A stretch of 13,350 bases of DNA from CAZACQ01 sp964483725 (lineage in GTDB: Bacteria; Patescibacteriota; Gracilibacteria; Absconditabacterales; Absconditicoccaceae): assembly GCA_964483725.1 (NCBI GenBank), contig CAZACQ010000022.1, positions 1 to 13,350 on the forward strand, in the 5' to 3' direction. How positions within the stretch are numbered: position 1 is the first letter of the stretch; each line of letters begins with the position of its first letter. Under the pieces are notes generated by a model. That model saw only the letters and a program-made list of their open reading frames with translations. It did no database searches and was not told where the DNA came from. The position numbers were made by a program, and so were the translations under genes. Positions 1 through 7,504 of this stretch are shown one piece after another.

Positions 1-62
1 CTCAGTGGTAGAGCAGAGGCCTGAAAAGCCTTGTGTCGGCAGTTCGATCCTGCCCTCTGGCA
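1..62 (+). tRNA. tRNA-Phe (anticodon GAA), 5' end cut by window edge
   Basis: The visible part starts in the D arm. The anticodon stem GAGGC/GCCTT encloses the loop CTGAAAA, giving anticodon GAA, which reads UUC/UUU. The T arm GGCAG-TTCGATC-CTGCC is perfect, and the 3' acceptor strand CTCTGGC is followed by discriminator A. No CCA is encoded, so the tail must be added after transcription. The 5' acceptor strand lies outside the window. It is the first visible member of a three-tRNA cluster and is only 6 nt from the next one, so the three are probably processed from one transcript. Confidence 0.95.
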
Positions 63-68
63 ATTTTA

Positions 69-142
69 CGGGGATTAGCTCAGATGGCTAGAGCGCTGGT
101 TTTGGGAACCAGAGGTCGCGAGTTCGAGTCCCGCATCCCCGA
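69..142 (+). tRNA. tRNA-Pro (anticodon TGG)
   Basis: A complete cloverleaf can be folded: acceptor CGGGGAT/ATCCCCG, D stem GCTC/GAGC, anticodon stem CTGGT/ACCAG with loop TTTGGGA (anticodon TGG, reading CCN proline codons), and T loop TTCGAGT. The T stem GCGAG/CCCGC holds one A-C mismatch, where most bacterial tRNA-Pro have G-C. The discriminator is A and no CCA is encoded. It sits between tRNA-Phe and tRNA-Ile in the same orientation. Confidence 0.97.
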
Positions 143-160
143 TTTGATTAGTTAGGGTTT

Positions 161-237
161 GGGCAGGTAGCTCAGTTGGTTAGAGCGCACCTCTGATAAG
201 GGTGAGGTCGACAGTTCAAATCTGTCTCTGCCCACCA
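161..237 (+). tRNA. tRNA-Ile (anticodon GAT), CCA encoded
   Basis: A complete cloverleaf: acceptor GGGCAGG/TCTGCCC with a terminal G-T wobble, D stem GCTC/GAGC, anticodon stem CACCT/GGGTG with loop CTGATAA (anticodon GAT, reading AUC/AUU), and T arm GACAG-TTCAAAT-CTGTC. Discriminator A is followed directly by CCA at 235-237, so this gene encodes its 3' CCA while its two neighbours do not. It is the last tRNA of the cluster and is followed by a terminator-like hairpin. Confidence 0.97.
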
Positions 238-245
238 TGTTAATT

Positions 246-296
246 GGATGGGCTTATTACAGGTAGGCCCTGTTCCCGTCCGAATTTAATTTTTTA
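246..296 (+). terminator. Probable terminator of the tRNA cluster (branched hairpin)
   Basis: An outer 7-bp stem pairs GGATGGG (246-252) with CCCGTCC (275-281), including one T-G wobble. An inner 5-bp stem pairs ACAGG (259-263) with CCTGT (269-273). The hairpin is followed by a T-rich stretch that includes TTTTTT at 289-294. The position just after tRNA-Ile fits termination of the tRNA transcript. The internal asymmetry and the AA between stem and T tract make it less clean than the terminators at 12000 and 13050. It could instead be part of a longer 3' RNA structure. Confidence 0.6.
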
Positions 297-308
297 AGGG
301 AAAAGCTC

Positions 309-336
309 TTGAAAATCTTATAGAGTTTTGTATACT
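309..336 (+). promoter_or_regulatory. Promoter of tuf
   Basis: A sigma-70-like pair, TTGAAA at 309-314 and TATACT at 331-336, with a 16-nt spacer. Transcription would start near 343 and leave a leader of about 28 nt before the tuf start at 371. An imperfect inverted repeat (AAAGCTCT 302-309, AGAGTTTT 322-329) overlaps the -35 box and spacer. This is the best promoter match seen in the window and agrees with strong separate expression of EF-Tu. Confidence 0.65.
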
Positions 337-370
337 ATTATAGCTTTTTATATTTATTAAAACAAATATT

Positions 371-1549
371 ATGTCAGAAAGAAAACCACACGTTAATGTA
401 TGAACAATTTGACACGTAGATCACGGTAAGACTACTACAAGTACAGGTATGGTTCAAGTTTTAGCAGAAAAAGGTTATGCTAAACCTTTAAAATTTGACC
501 AAATTGATAAGGCTCCAGAAGAAAAGGATAGAGGTATTACAATTAATACTGCTCATTTGGAATATGAGACTGATAATAGACACTATGCTCATATTGATTG
601 TCCATGACATGCGGACTATGTTAAAAATATGATAGTTGGTGCTGCTCAAATGGATGGTGCTATTTTGGTTGTTTCAGCTCCAGATGGTCCTATGCCACAA
701 ACAAGAGAACATATTCTTTTGGCTAAGCAAGTTAATGTTCCAGCTGTTGTTGTGTTTTTGAACAAAGTAGATATGGTTGATGATGAAGATATGTTGGAAT
801 TAGTAGAAGAAGAAATTAGAGATTTATTGAATCAATATGATTTTGATGGTGATAATGCTCCAATAATTAGAGGTTCTGCTTTAGCTGCTCAAGAAAATCC
901 TTCTGATGAGGCTGCGGCTAAACCAATTTGGGATCTTGTAGAAGCTATGGATTCATTTATTCCAATGCCTGATAGAGATAATGACAAGCCATTTTTGATG
1001 CCAGTTGAAGATGTGTTCTCAATTAAAGGTAGAGGTACTGTTGTTACAGGTAGAATAGAAAGATGAAATCTTAAGATTAATACTGAAGTAGAAATAGTTT
1101 GAATTCAAGAAGAAACAAGAAAAACTACTGTTACTTGAATTGAAATGTTTCATAAGCAGCATGAAGAAGCAGAAGCTTGAATGAATGTATGATTGCTTTT
1201 GAGAGGTGTTCAAAAAGATGAAGTTGAAAGATGACAAGTTTTAGCTATTCCTGGTTCAATTACTCCTCATAAGAAATTTGAAGCAGAAGTGTATGTTTTG
1301 AAGAAAGATGAGTGAGGTAGACATACTCCATTTATGTCTGGTTATAAGCCACAGTTTTATGTTAGAACAACAGATGTGACAGGTGCTATTACTTTACCAG
1401 AAGGTACAGAAATGATTATGCCTGGTGATAATGCAAAAATTAATGTTGAATTAATATACCCTGTAGCTATTGAAGAAGGTTTAAGGTTCGCTATTAGAGA
1501 GTGAAGTAGAACAGTTTGAGCATGAGTTGTTACTAGTATTCAAGATTAG
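371..1549 (+). CDS. tuf: Elongation factor Tu
   Basis: The 392-aa GTPase delivers aminoacyl-tRNA to the ribosomal A site. Visible motifs are G1 GHVDHGKT (14-21), switch I RGITI (54-58), G3 DCPGH (76-80), NKVD (131-134) and SAL (169-171), then the domain II block GRGTVVTGRIERG (220-232) and a full domain III ending in VVTSIQD. The length is normal for the family. Thirteen glycines are TGA, including GTIGH and the DCPGH glycine; the other twenty are GGT, a much higher GGT share than in the ribosomal genes downstream. It starts at ATG 371, the only start that gives the conserved KPHVNVGTIGH N-terminus, and ends in TAG. It has its own promoter and a downstream hairpin. It stands apart from rpsL, rpsG and fusA, which are not in this window, and lies behind a tRNA cluster. 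Confidence 0.99.
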
Positions 1550-1578
1550 TTTGATGTGAATGGCTAAGAATTAAGTTT

Positions 1579-1615
1579 CATGAAAGGGACATTTTGATTG
1601 TCCTTTTCGTGTTTT
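1579..1615 (+). terminator. Hairpin between tuf and rpsJ, likely terminator
   Basis: A 13-bp stem pairs 1579-1591 with 1599-1611 (two G-T wobbles, no bulges), has a 7-nt loop, and runs into TTTT at 1612-1615. It would end most tuf transcripts before the S10 cluster. The T tract is short, so partial read-through is plausible. Because it lies in the leader region of the S10 operon it might instead act as an attenuator, as the L4-controlled leader does in E. coli, but no L4-binding feature can be recognised. Confidence 0.65.
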
Positions 1616-1620
1616 ATAAA
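1594..1620 (+). promoter_or_regulatory. Possible weak promoter for rpsJ, overlapping the hairpin
   Basis: TTGATT at 1594-1599 and TATAAA at 1615-1620 have a 15-nt spacer, shorter than optimal. The first box lies in the loop and 3' arm of the tuf terminator hairpin. A start near 1627 would leave a leader of only about 7 nt before rpsJ at 1634. In such AT-rich DNA this may be chance. The alternative is that the S10 cluster is transcribed by read-through from the tuf promoter. Confidence 0.25.
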
Positions 1621-1633
1621 GTTAAAAGTAGTA

Positions 1634-1954
1634 ATGGTAAAATCAAATAATCCAAAACTAAGAATTAAGTTAAAGAGTTATGATATTAAGGCATTAGAAT
1701 GAGCTGCTTGAAAGATTATGTGATTGTTGACGAAATCTTGAGCAGAAGTAAAATGACCGATTCCTTTGCCAAAAAAGGTTAAAAAATATACTGTATTAAA
1801 GTCTCATTTTGTTTATAAGGATTCAAGAGAACAATTTGAGAGAATAACTTATTCAAGAGTTATAGATGTTTCAAAATCTGGTGCTAAAACAGTTGAATAT
1901 TTGCAGAATTTAGTTATTCCAGTTTGAGTTTCAGTAGATGTTAAAGTTTATTAA
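1634..1954 (+). CDS. rpsJ: 30S ribosomal protein S10 (uS10)
   Basis: The 106-aa protein binds 16S rRNA in the 30S head and, in many bacteria, also takes part in antitermination with NusB. The sequence shows the S10 pattern: LRIKLKSYD near the N-terminus, then GPIPLPKK, then YTVLKSHFVYKDSREQFE in the middle, and a C-terminal VSVDVKV strand. All glycines are TGA except SG in the VSKSGAK segment, which is GGT. It opens the S10-spc cluster 84 nt after tuf, as in many bacteria. ATG 1634 is chosen because it gives the usual short lead-in before the first strand. No Shine-Dalgarno is seen upstream. Confidence 0.98.
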
Positions 1955-1997
1955 TATTATATTACCCGTATAGGGCTTTAATTTGTAATAAAAAGTT

Positions 1998-2588
1998 ATG
2001 ACTAAGGGTTGATTATTGTTGAAAAAAGCAGAAATGACAAAATTATGGGTAGACGGTAAACATGTTCCAGTTACATTATTAAGTTTGCTGTCTCAAGAAG
2101 TTATTAAACATAGAACTGTAGAGTTGGATTGATATTCTGCTGTAGTTGTATGAGTTTGAAAAAAAGAAAAATGAGATAAAATAGTTTATGATAAAATAAT
2201 GGAATTTAGGGTAGCTCCTTCAGAGTTATCTAATTTTGAAGTTTGATCTTCATTGGATTTGTCTTTATTAGAGTGAGTAGATAAGGTGGTTCTTAAGTGA
2301 TCAACAAAATGAAGAGGTTTTCAATGAGTTATTAAAAGGCATTGATTTTCTAGGTGACCAGAAACTCATTGATCTCACTTTCATAGAAGACCAGGTTCTG
2401 TTTGATGAATGAAACCAAGAAGGGTTCATAAATGAAAAAAGCTTCCTTGACATATGTGAAGTTTAAATGTTACAGTAAAATGAGTTAAAGTTGTGGACAA
2501 ACTTAATTTAGATTGAGAAGAATTGCTTGCTGTAAAATGATCTGTGCCAAGTGCTTATTGATCAACTGTTAGATTGGAATTGAGGTAA
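1998..2588 (+). CDS. rplC: 50S ribosomal protein L3 (uL3)
   Basis: The 196-aa large-subunit protein binds near the 3' end of 23S rRNA and reaches toward the peptidyl transferase centre. The hallmark central loop is present: GRGFQGVIKRHGFSRGPETH (105-124), followed by GSHFHRRPGSVG (125-136) and the GKKLPGHMG segment (146-154). The N-terminus MTKGGLLLKKAEMTKLW matches the family's GLLGxKxGMT-type opening. It is slightly shorter than the usual 205-215 aa. It carries many TGA glycines in the conserved loop and ends in TAA. The 43-nt gap from rpsJ is the widest inside the cluster and is AT-rich with no Shine-Dalgarno. Confidence 0.98.
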
Positions 2589-2613
2589 TTTATTTAAAAT
2601 AATTTATATATAG

Positions 2614-3249
2614 ATGTCATACAAAATTGATGTTATTAATGTTGAATGAAAAAAAGTTTCAGAAAAAGAGCTTTCTAAAACTATTTTTAATGATGAAAAT
2701 GTTAATAAGAGTCTAATTCATGAGTTTGTTGTGATGCAGTTAGCAAATGCTAGACAAAACTTGGCTCATGTGAAAACAAGATGAGAAGTTGTTTCTTCTT
2801 GAAAAAAACTTTTTAGACAAAAATGAACTTGAAGGGCTAGAGCTTGAGATGCTGCATCTCCTATTAGAAGAAGTGGTTGACAAACTTTTTGACCAAGGAA
2901 TAATAGAAATTATTCAAAAGATATGAATAAGAAGGCTAGAAAAAAAGCTCTTTTTTGATCTTTATCTTTAAAGCTTAAGTCTTGAGATATTCTCGCATTG
3001 GAGTCTTACACTTCTGATGAAATCTCAACAAAATTTGCAAATACTGTTATTAATAATATTAAGCTTTCTGATGAAAAAGTTTTATTGGTGGTTTCTAGAT
3101 GAGATGATGTTGTTATTAAGTCTTTTAGGAATTTGCCTAATGTTAACTATGTTTATTATGATTACTTAAATCCTAAAGATTTATTGACTCATAATAAAGT
3201 TTTGTTTTTACTTTCTTCTTTGGAAAGTTTTGAAGACTTAAATAGTTAG
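2614..3249 (+). CDS. rplD: 50S ribosomal protein L4 (uL4)
   Basis: The 211-aa protein has a globular domain and a long loop lining the peptide exit tunnel. The loop signature is clear: KGTGRARAGDAASPIRR (70-86), GGQTFGPRNN (88-97) and NKKARKKALFGSL (105-117). Length is typical for the family (about 200-215 aa). TGA encodes the loop glycines of KGTGRARAG except where noted by GGT in RRSGG. In E. coli L4 represses its own operon; whether it does here cannot be judged. It ends in TAG, one of four genes in the window to do so, 31 nt before rplW. Confidence 0.97.
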
Positions 3250-3280
3250 TAGATTTTATAAAGTTAATTTAAATATAGAT

Positions 3281-3622
3281 ATGTCTTTTAAAAATGTTTT
3301 GAAGCAAAGGGCTAAAAAGTCAGTTTCAACTAAGGTCTTGTGAAAGCTTAGTATATATGATATAATTAAAAAACCAATTGTAACAGAAAAAGCTTATAAG
3401 CAAACTGAATCAATTAATAAATATTATTTTAAAGTTCATGAGCATTCTAATAAGAATGATGTTAAAGTTGCTATAGAAGCAATATATTGAGTTAAACCAA
3501 AGTCAATTAATATTGTTAATGTTCCTTATAAATGAAGAGCTAGAAGAGATTTGGTAAGAAGGTCTTATAAGAAAGCTATTGTAACATTAAATAAAGATGA
3601 TAAAATTGATCTTATTAAGTAA
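3281..3622 (+). CDS. rplW: 50S ribosomal protein L23 (uL23), N-terminally extended
   Basis: The 113-aa protein lies at the exit-tunnel mouth, where trigger factor and the translocon dock. The core begins at YDIIKKPIVTEKA (26-38) and continues with NKYYFKV, a helix, and IYGVKPKSINIVNV; the basic loop KGRARRDLVRRSYKKA follows. About 25 residues precede the normal L23 start and are basic (for example NVLKQRAKKSV). There is no other in-frame ATG between 3281 and the core, so the extension seems real. The protein is longer than the usual 95-100 aa because of it. It is followed by rplB after 30 nt. Confidence 0.96.
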
Positions 3623-3652
3623 GAATTTATAATATTATAATACATAATTACG

Positions 3653-4498
3653 ATGTGAATTAAAGTATATAAACCATACACACCTTCTAGAAGGTATATG
3701 ACTGGGTATGATTTTTCAGATATTACTACAAATAGACCAGAAAAAAGTTTAGTGAAATTTTTGTCTAAAAATGCTTGAAGAAATCAGTATTGAAGAATCA
3801 CAACTAGATCTAGGTGAGGTTGACATAAAAAATTATATAGAATTCTAGATTTTAGAGGTTATGATAAGTTAGATATTCCTGCTATTGTAAAAACTATTGA
3901 ATATGATCCATATAGAAAATCAAGGATTGCATTGGTAAGTTATGCAGATTGAGAAAAAAGGTATGTAGTAGCATGGAAATGAGCTAAAGTATGAGATAAG
4001 TTTTCAAATACAAATTCTGAGGTTTATGAAAACTGAAACAGAAAGCAATTAAAAAATATACCTGAATGATTTAGTGTATTTAACCTAGAGATCACTCCAT
4101 TTACTAAAGGTAAGATGCTGAGATCTGCATGAAATTATGCTACAATAATTGGTAAAGATGAAAATCTATGAGTAGTATTTGTAAAGTTAGCTTCGTGAGA
4201 AGTTAGAAAGTTTAATGAAAATTGTTGGGCAACTATATGACAAGTGAGTAATGAAGAACATAAAAATATTGTTATATGAAAGGCTTGAAGAAGTAGGTGG
4301 ATGTGAAAAAGACCTCATGTAAGATGAAAAGTTATGAATCCTGTTGATCATGCTCACTGAGGTTGAGAATGAAGTACAGATATTGCATTAAAGTATCCAA
4401 AATCATTTAGCTGAAAGCCTGTTCCTCCTGGTAAGAAAACAAGAAAAAAGAAAAAATGGTCTGATAAGTTTATTGTTTCAAGAAGAACAAAGAATTAG
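3653..4498 (+). CDS. rplB: 50S ribosomal protein L2 (uL2)
   Basis: The 281-aa primary 23S rRNA-binding protein is needed for subunit joining and supports peptidyl transfer. Visible blocks are SLVKFLSKNAGRNQYGRITT (32-51), RSRGGGHKK (53-61), IEYDPYRKSRIALV (82-95), GNYATIIGKD (160-169), KAGRSRWMGKRPHVRG (210-225) and MNPVDHAHGGGEG (228-240). In the last motif the usual DHPHGGG reads DHAHGGG, with Ala at residue 234. Length fits the family (about 273-280). Of 29 glycines 22 are TGA, 6 GGT and 1 GGG. The second codon is itself TGA. It ends in TAG. Confidence 0.99.
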
Positions 4499-4531
4499 AA
4501 ATAATTAATTTAGAAATTAAATAATATTAAT

Positions 4532-4789
4532 ATGGCAAGGTCTTTAAAAAAATGATTTTATATTAATCCTAAGATTCTTAAAAAAGTTAATAAGATGAAA
4601 GAATCTTGAGATAAGAAAGTCCTAAAAGTTTGGGATAGAGCTTCTCAAATAACTCCTGAAATGTTGTGATTTACATTTGCTGTTCATAACTGAAAACAAT
4701 TTGTAAGTGTTTATGTTACTGAAGAAATGATTGGTCATAGATTTGGTGAGTTTGCTCTAACTAGAACATTTAGATGACATCCTTTTTAA
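4532..4789 (+). CDS. rpsS: 30S ribosomal protein S19 (uS19)
   Basis: The 85-aa protein of the 30S head contacts S13 and bridges to the 50S subunit. The sequence opens with MARSLKKGFYI, followed by VWDRASQITPEMLGFTFAVH (33-52), NGKQFVSVYVTEEMIGHRFG (53-72) and the terminal block EFALTRTFRGHP. This matches S19 over the whole length except for a somewhat shorter C-terminus than the common 90-93 aa. TGA encodes the glycines of KKGF, LGF, NGK and RGH. It starts at ATG 4532 behind an AT-only leader and ends in TAA, 24 nt before rplV. Confidence 0.98.
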
Positions 4790-4813
4790 ATTTAGTTTTA
4801 TAATATATTTGAA

Positions 4814-5152
4814 ATGAATAAAAGTTTAACATCTACTCTTAAATATGCTCTTTCCTCAGAAAAAAAGATGAATATAGTAGCTAAAATGATTAGATGAAAA
4901 TCTGTTGAAGAAGCTAGTTCCATATTAAGGCATACTCCTAATAAATCTTCTAAAATACTATTGAGAGTGCTTTCTTCTGCAGTAGCAAATGCTAAAAACA
5001 ATGAATGATTAAATGAGTCAGATCTATATGTAGCTTGAGTAGATATTTGAAAGTGAATTAAGCTTAAAAGAATAAGATTTGCATCAAGATCTAGAGTTCA
5101 TCCTTATATGAAGCATAGATCATTTGTTAGAGTTATTTTAGATACTAAATAA
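4814..5152 (+). CDS. rplV: 50S ribosomal protein L22 (uL22)
   Basis: The 112-aa protein has a globular part on the subunit surface and a beta-hairpin lining the exit tunnel. The helix block KMNIVAKMIRGKSVEEASSI (18-37) and AVANAKNNEGLNESDLYV (55-72) are diagnostic. The hairpin region LKRIRFASRSRVHPYMKHRS (83-102) replaces the usual KRFRPRARGRA sequence. Length is normal. It starts at ATG 4814 and ends in TAA only 5 nt before rpsC, so the two are probably translationally coupled. The antisense open frame over 4798-5001 is a shadow of this gene. Confidence 0.97.
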
Positions 5153-5157
5153 TAAGA

Positions 5158-5814
5158 ATGTGACAAAAAATAGACCCAAGAGGTTTTAGGGCTTGAATTA
5201 CAAAGCCTTGGACAACTGAGTGGATAGCAAAAAACAAATCTCAAAGTTCTGACTTTTTTGTTGAAGATGTTAAAATGCATGATTTAGTTGAGTCTTTTTA
5301 TAAAAGATCGTGAATATGAAAAATTGTAATAAGAAAGACTGATAAAGATTGAGAACTTATAATTTTCACATGAAAGCCAGCATTAGTTATTTGAAAGCAG
5401 TGAGCAAAATTAAATGATTTCCAAGCTTTATTGAAAAAGAAATTTAATAAAGATATAAAGGTTAGTGTTAAGGAAATAAAAAATCCTGAATTGTCTGCTA
5501 AAGTGGTAGCTGAAAATGCTGCAGAGCAAATTGAAAAAAGAATGCCTTTTAGAAGAGTTTGAAAATCTTTGACACAAAAGGTTATAGAAAAGTGAGCTTT
5601 ATGAGTTAAATTTTATATTAGTTGAAGACTTTGAGGAGCTGATATTGCAAGATGAGAAACTTTCATTGAGTGAAGAGTGCCTTTGCAAACTTTGAGAGCA
5701 GATATCGATTATCATTATACAACTGCTGTTACTAAATATTGAGTTCTTTGAATTAAAGTATGGATTTATAAATGAGATATCCATTCAAGTTCTAAAAAAC
5801 CTACAAAAAAATAA
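5158..5814 (+). CDS. rpsC: 30S ribosomal protein S3 (uS3)
   Basis: The 218-aa protein of the 30S head lines the mRNA entry channel. It opens MGQKIDPRGFRAGITKPW, the normal S3 N-terminus. The KH domain is seen at about 37-107, with the GKQG loop at 79-82. The C-terminal domain carries KFYISGRLGGADIARGETF (151-169), GRVPLQTLRADIDY (172-185) and the strand YGVLGIKVWIYKGD (194-207). Length is typical. Most glycines are TGA; one GGA (the second Gly of RLGGAD) is a rare codon here. It starts 5 nt after rplV, and no Shine-Dalgarno fits in this gap. Confidence 0.99.
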
Positions 5815-5852
5815 AAGTAGTTTAGATTTATTTATATAGTTACTTTAATATT

Positions 5853-6275
5853 ATGTCCTTACTTACACCAAATAGATGGAAATATAGAAAACAACATAGG
5901 CTTAGAAATAAGTGAGAAAGTCTAAGATGAAACTATGTTGCTTTTTGAGACTTTTGACTTAAAGCCACTGAAAATACTTATTTAACAAATAGGCAAATAG
6001 AAGCAGCAAGAAAAGTAATAGTAAGGTATACAAGGAAAGTTTGAAAAATTTGGATAAGAGTGTTTCCTGATGTTCCATATACTAAGAAATGATTAGAGAT
6101 GCCTATGGGTAAGGGTAAATGAGATGTTGATAAGTTTAGAGCTAGAGTTAAAAGATGAAGAGTGCTTTTTGAAATTAATTGAGTTAATAAAACAGTTGCT
6201 CAAGAAGCATTTAGACAAGCTTCTTATAAATTACCAGTTTGAACAAGATTAGTAGAAAAATGAGAAGTAAGATAG
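5853..6275 (+). CDS. rplP: 50S ribosomal protein L16 (uL16)
   Basis: The 140-aa protein organises the A-site side of the large subunit. Recognisable blocks are LLTPNRWKYRKQHR (3-16), RGNYVAFGDFGLKA (25-38), LTNRQIEAARKVIVRYTRKV, KIWIRVFPD, and the loop KKGLEMPMGKGKGDVD, which enters the functional core of the ribosome. The C-terminus contains EAFRQASYKLPVGTRLVEKG. Length matches the family (136-144 aa). Glycines are TGA apart from two GGT in the MGKGKG loop. It ends in TAG, 25 nt before rpmC. Confidence 0.98.
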
Positions 6276-6300
6276 AAATTTAGTAATTTAAAATATTAAA

Positions 6301-6504
6301 ATGGAGAGACTTAAAATGAATGATCTTCTTCAAAAGAATGTAAAAGAGTTGGTTAACTTAAGAAAATCCTTGAAAGAAGAGCTTTTTAATCTTAAAATGA
6401 AAAATTCAATTAGATGACTTAAGCAAACTCATAAAATCTTATTTACAAGAAGAAATATAGCAAGAGTTAATACTGCTTTACATAATAAGATAAAAAATAA
6501 CTAA
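6301..6504 (+). CDS. rpmC: 50S ribosomal protein L29 (uL29)
   Basis: The 67-aa two-helix protein sits next to L23 at the tunnel exit. It shows the L29 pattern: an N-terminal helix containing VKELVNLRKSLKEELFNLKM, then the turn with IRGLKQTHKI, then FTRRNIARVNTALHNKI. Length is normal. It contains a single TGA glycine. ATG 6301 is preferred; the second Met at residue 6 is also possible but gives a shorter first helix. Its TAA stop overlaps the rpsQ ATG by one base (TAATG), the only gene overlap in the window and a sign of coupled translation. Confidence 0.95.
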
Positions 6505-6767
6505 TGGCAATAATAAAATGAAAAAATATTAAGGAATTTGTATGAAGGGTTGTTACAAGCATTGATAAAACTGCCGTTGTTGTGGTAGAAAATGTGAAAG
6601 TGCATCCTTTGTATAATAAAAGATATGTTTATAAGAAAAAATTCCATGTTCATGATAATGAAAATCTTGCAGGTGTTTGAGACTTAGTAAAGATTAGAGA
6701 GTGCAAACCTGTTAGTAAATTAAAAAAATGGCAACTAGTTGATGTAGTTGAAAAATCAAGGATATAA
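6504..6767 (+). CDS. rpsQ: 30S ribosomal protein S17 (uS17)
   Basis: The 87-aa OB-fold protein binds 16S rRNA early in 30S assembly. Visible are EFVGRVVTSIDKTAVVVVEN (11-30), the loop VHPLYNKRYVYKKKFHVHD (33-51) and the ending GDLVKIRECKPVSKLKKWQL (59-78), close to the family consensus GDxVxIxExRPxSKxKxW. Length is normal. Its ATG shares the A of the rpmC stop codon. Three glycines are TGA and one GGT. It ends in TAA at 6765-6767. Confidence 0.98.
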
Positions 6768-6797
6768 GTTTATTAATTTAATTTTTTACTAAAAAAA

Positions 6798-7166
6798 ATG
6801 ATACAAAATGAATCTAAGGTTAAGATTATAGATAATACTTGAGCTAAGTCTTGAAAGGTAGTTAGGGTTCTTAAATGATCTTTTTGATGATTTGCTAAAA
6901 TCTGAGATAAAGTTGTTGTTGCAGTAAAATCAGCAGCACCTAATTGACAAGTATCTAAAGGTGAAGTTTCTTGGGCAGTTGTAGTTAGAACTAGAAAAGA
7001 GACAAGAAGATCGGATTGAAGTTATATTAGATTTGAAGATAATGCTGTAGCTCTAATTGATAAAGAATGATCGCCAAGATGAAAAAGAATATTTTGACCT
7101 GTAGCTAAGGAATTGAGGTCAAAGTGATTTAGGCCAGTTGCAAATATAGCTGAAGAAGTTATTTAA
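6798..7166 (+). CDS. rplN: 50S ribosomal protein L14 (uL14)
   Basis: The 122-aa beta-barrel protein forms an intersubunit bridge and is the landing site of the silencing factor RsfS where that exists. The sequence matches L14 end to end: MIQNESKVKIIDNTGAKSGK (1-20), KIGDKVVVAVKSAAPNG, the stretch AVVVRTRKETRRSDGSYI, FEDNAVALIDKEGSPRGKRI and FGPVAKELR, ending NIAEEVI. Length is exactly the family norm. Three adjacent TGA glycines appear in the GSFGG segment, two of them in tandem. The 30-nt upstream gap carries the recurrent T-tract/A-tract element described in the findings. Confidence 0.99.
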
Positions 7167-7194
7167 AATTAATTTAATATTTAATTTTGTTAAA

Positions 7195-7482
7195 ATGAGA
7201 AAAATTAAGTCTTGAGATAAGGTTGTAGTTATTTCTTGAGCATACAAGTGAAATATAACAACTGTTGAAAAGGTTGATTGAGTTAATGTTTACCTTAAGT
7301 GAGTGAATGTAAGAAAAAAAGCTGTTAAGAAACAGTGATTTGTTGAGAAAAATTTGCCAATTAATATATCTAATATTGCTCTTTACTCAGATAAAAATGA
7401 ATGAGCAACTAAGGTTTCTATTCAATTAAAAGATTGAAAAAAAACTAGAGTTTGTAAAAAGACATGACAAGAGTATAGATAA
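7195..7482 (+). CDS. rplX: 50S ribosomal protein L24 (uL24)
   Basis: The 95-aa assembly-initiator protein of the large subunit has a KOW domain. The KOW motif is seen as KSGDKVVVISGAYKGNITTV (5-24), followed by VYLKGVNVRKKAVKK and the LPINISNIALYSD segment that is standard for L24. The C-terminus ends DGKKTRVCKKTGQEYR. Length is at the short end of the usual 95-110 aa. All glycines are TGA. Start ATG 7195 follows an AT-rich 28-nt gap; the stop is TAA. Confidence 0.97.
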
Positions 7483-7504
7483 TTTATAATATAAAAAATT
7501 AATT

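Noticed and set aside
1019..1237. Minus-strand open frame of 72 codons
   Set aside because: It lies antisense inside tuf, has low-complexity Ser/Phe/Asn composition, and matches no family; it is a shadow of the real gene.
371..1549. Horizontal transfer of tuf, suggested by its different glycine codon use
   Set aside because: Thirteen TGA glycines, AGA/AGG arginines and AT-rich third positions show it is adapted to the same code; expression-linked codon choice is simpler.
1560..1574. Tiny frame MAKN after tuf
   Set aside because: Four codons ending in TAA, directly before the terminator hairpin; no support for translation.
1965..1985. Possible hairpin CCC-GTATA-GGG between rpsJ and rplC
   Set aside because: Only three base pairs, too weak to be a terminator or regulatory fold.
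5599..5784. Minus-strand open frame of 61 codons
   Set aside because: Antisense to the conserved C-terminal half of rpsC.
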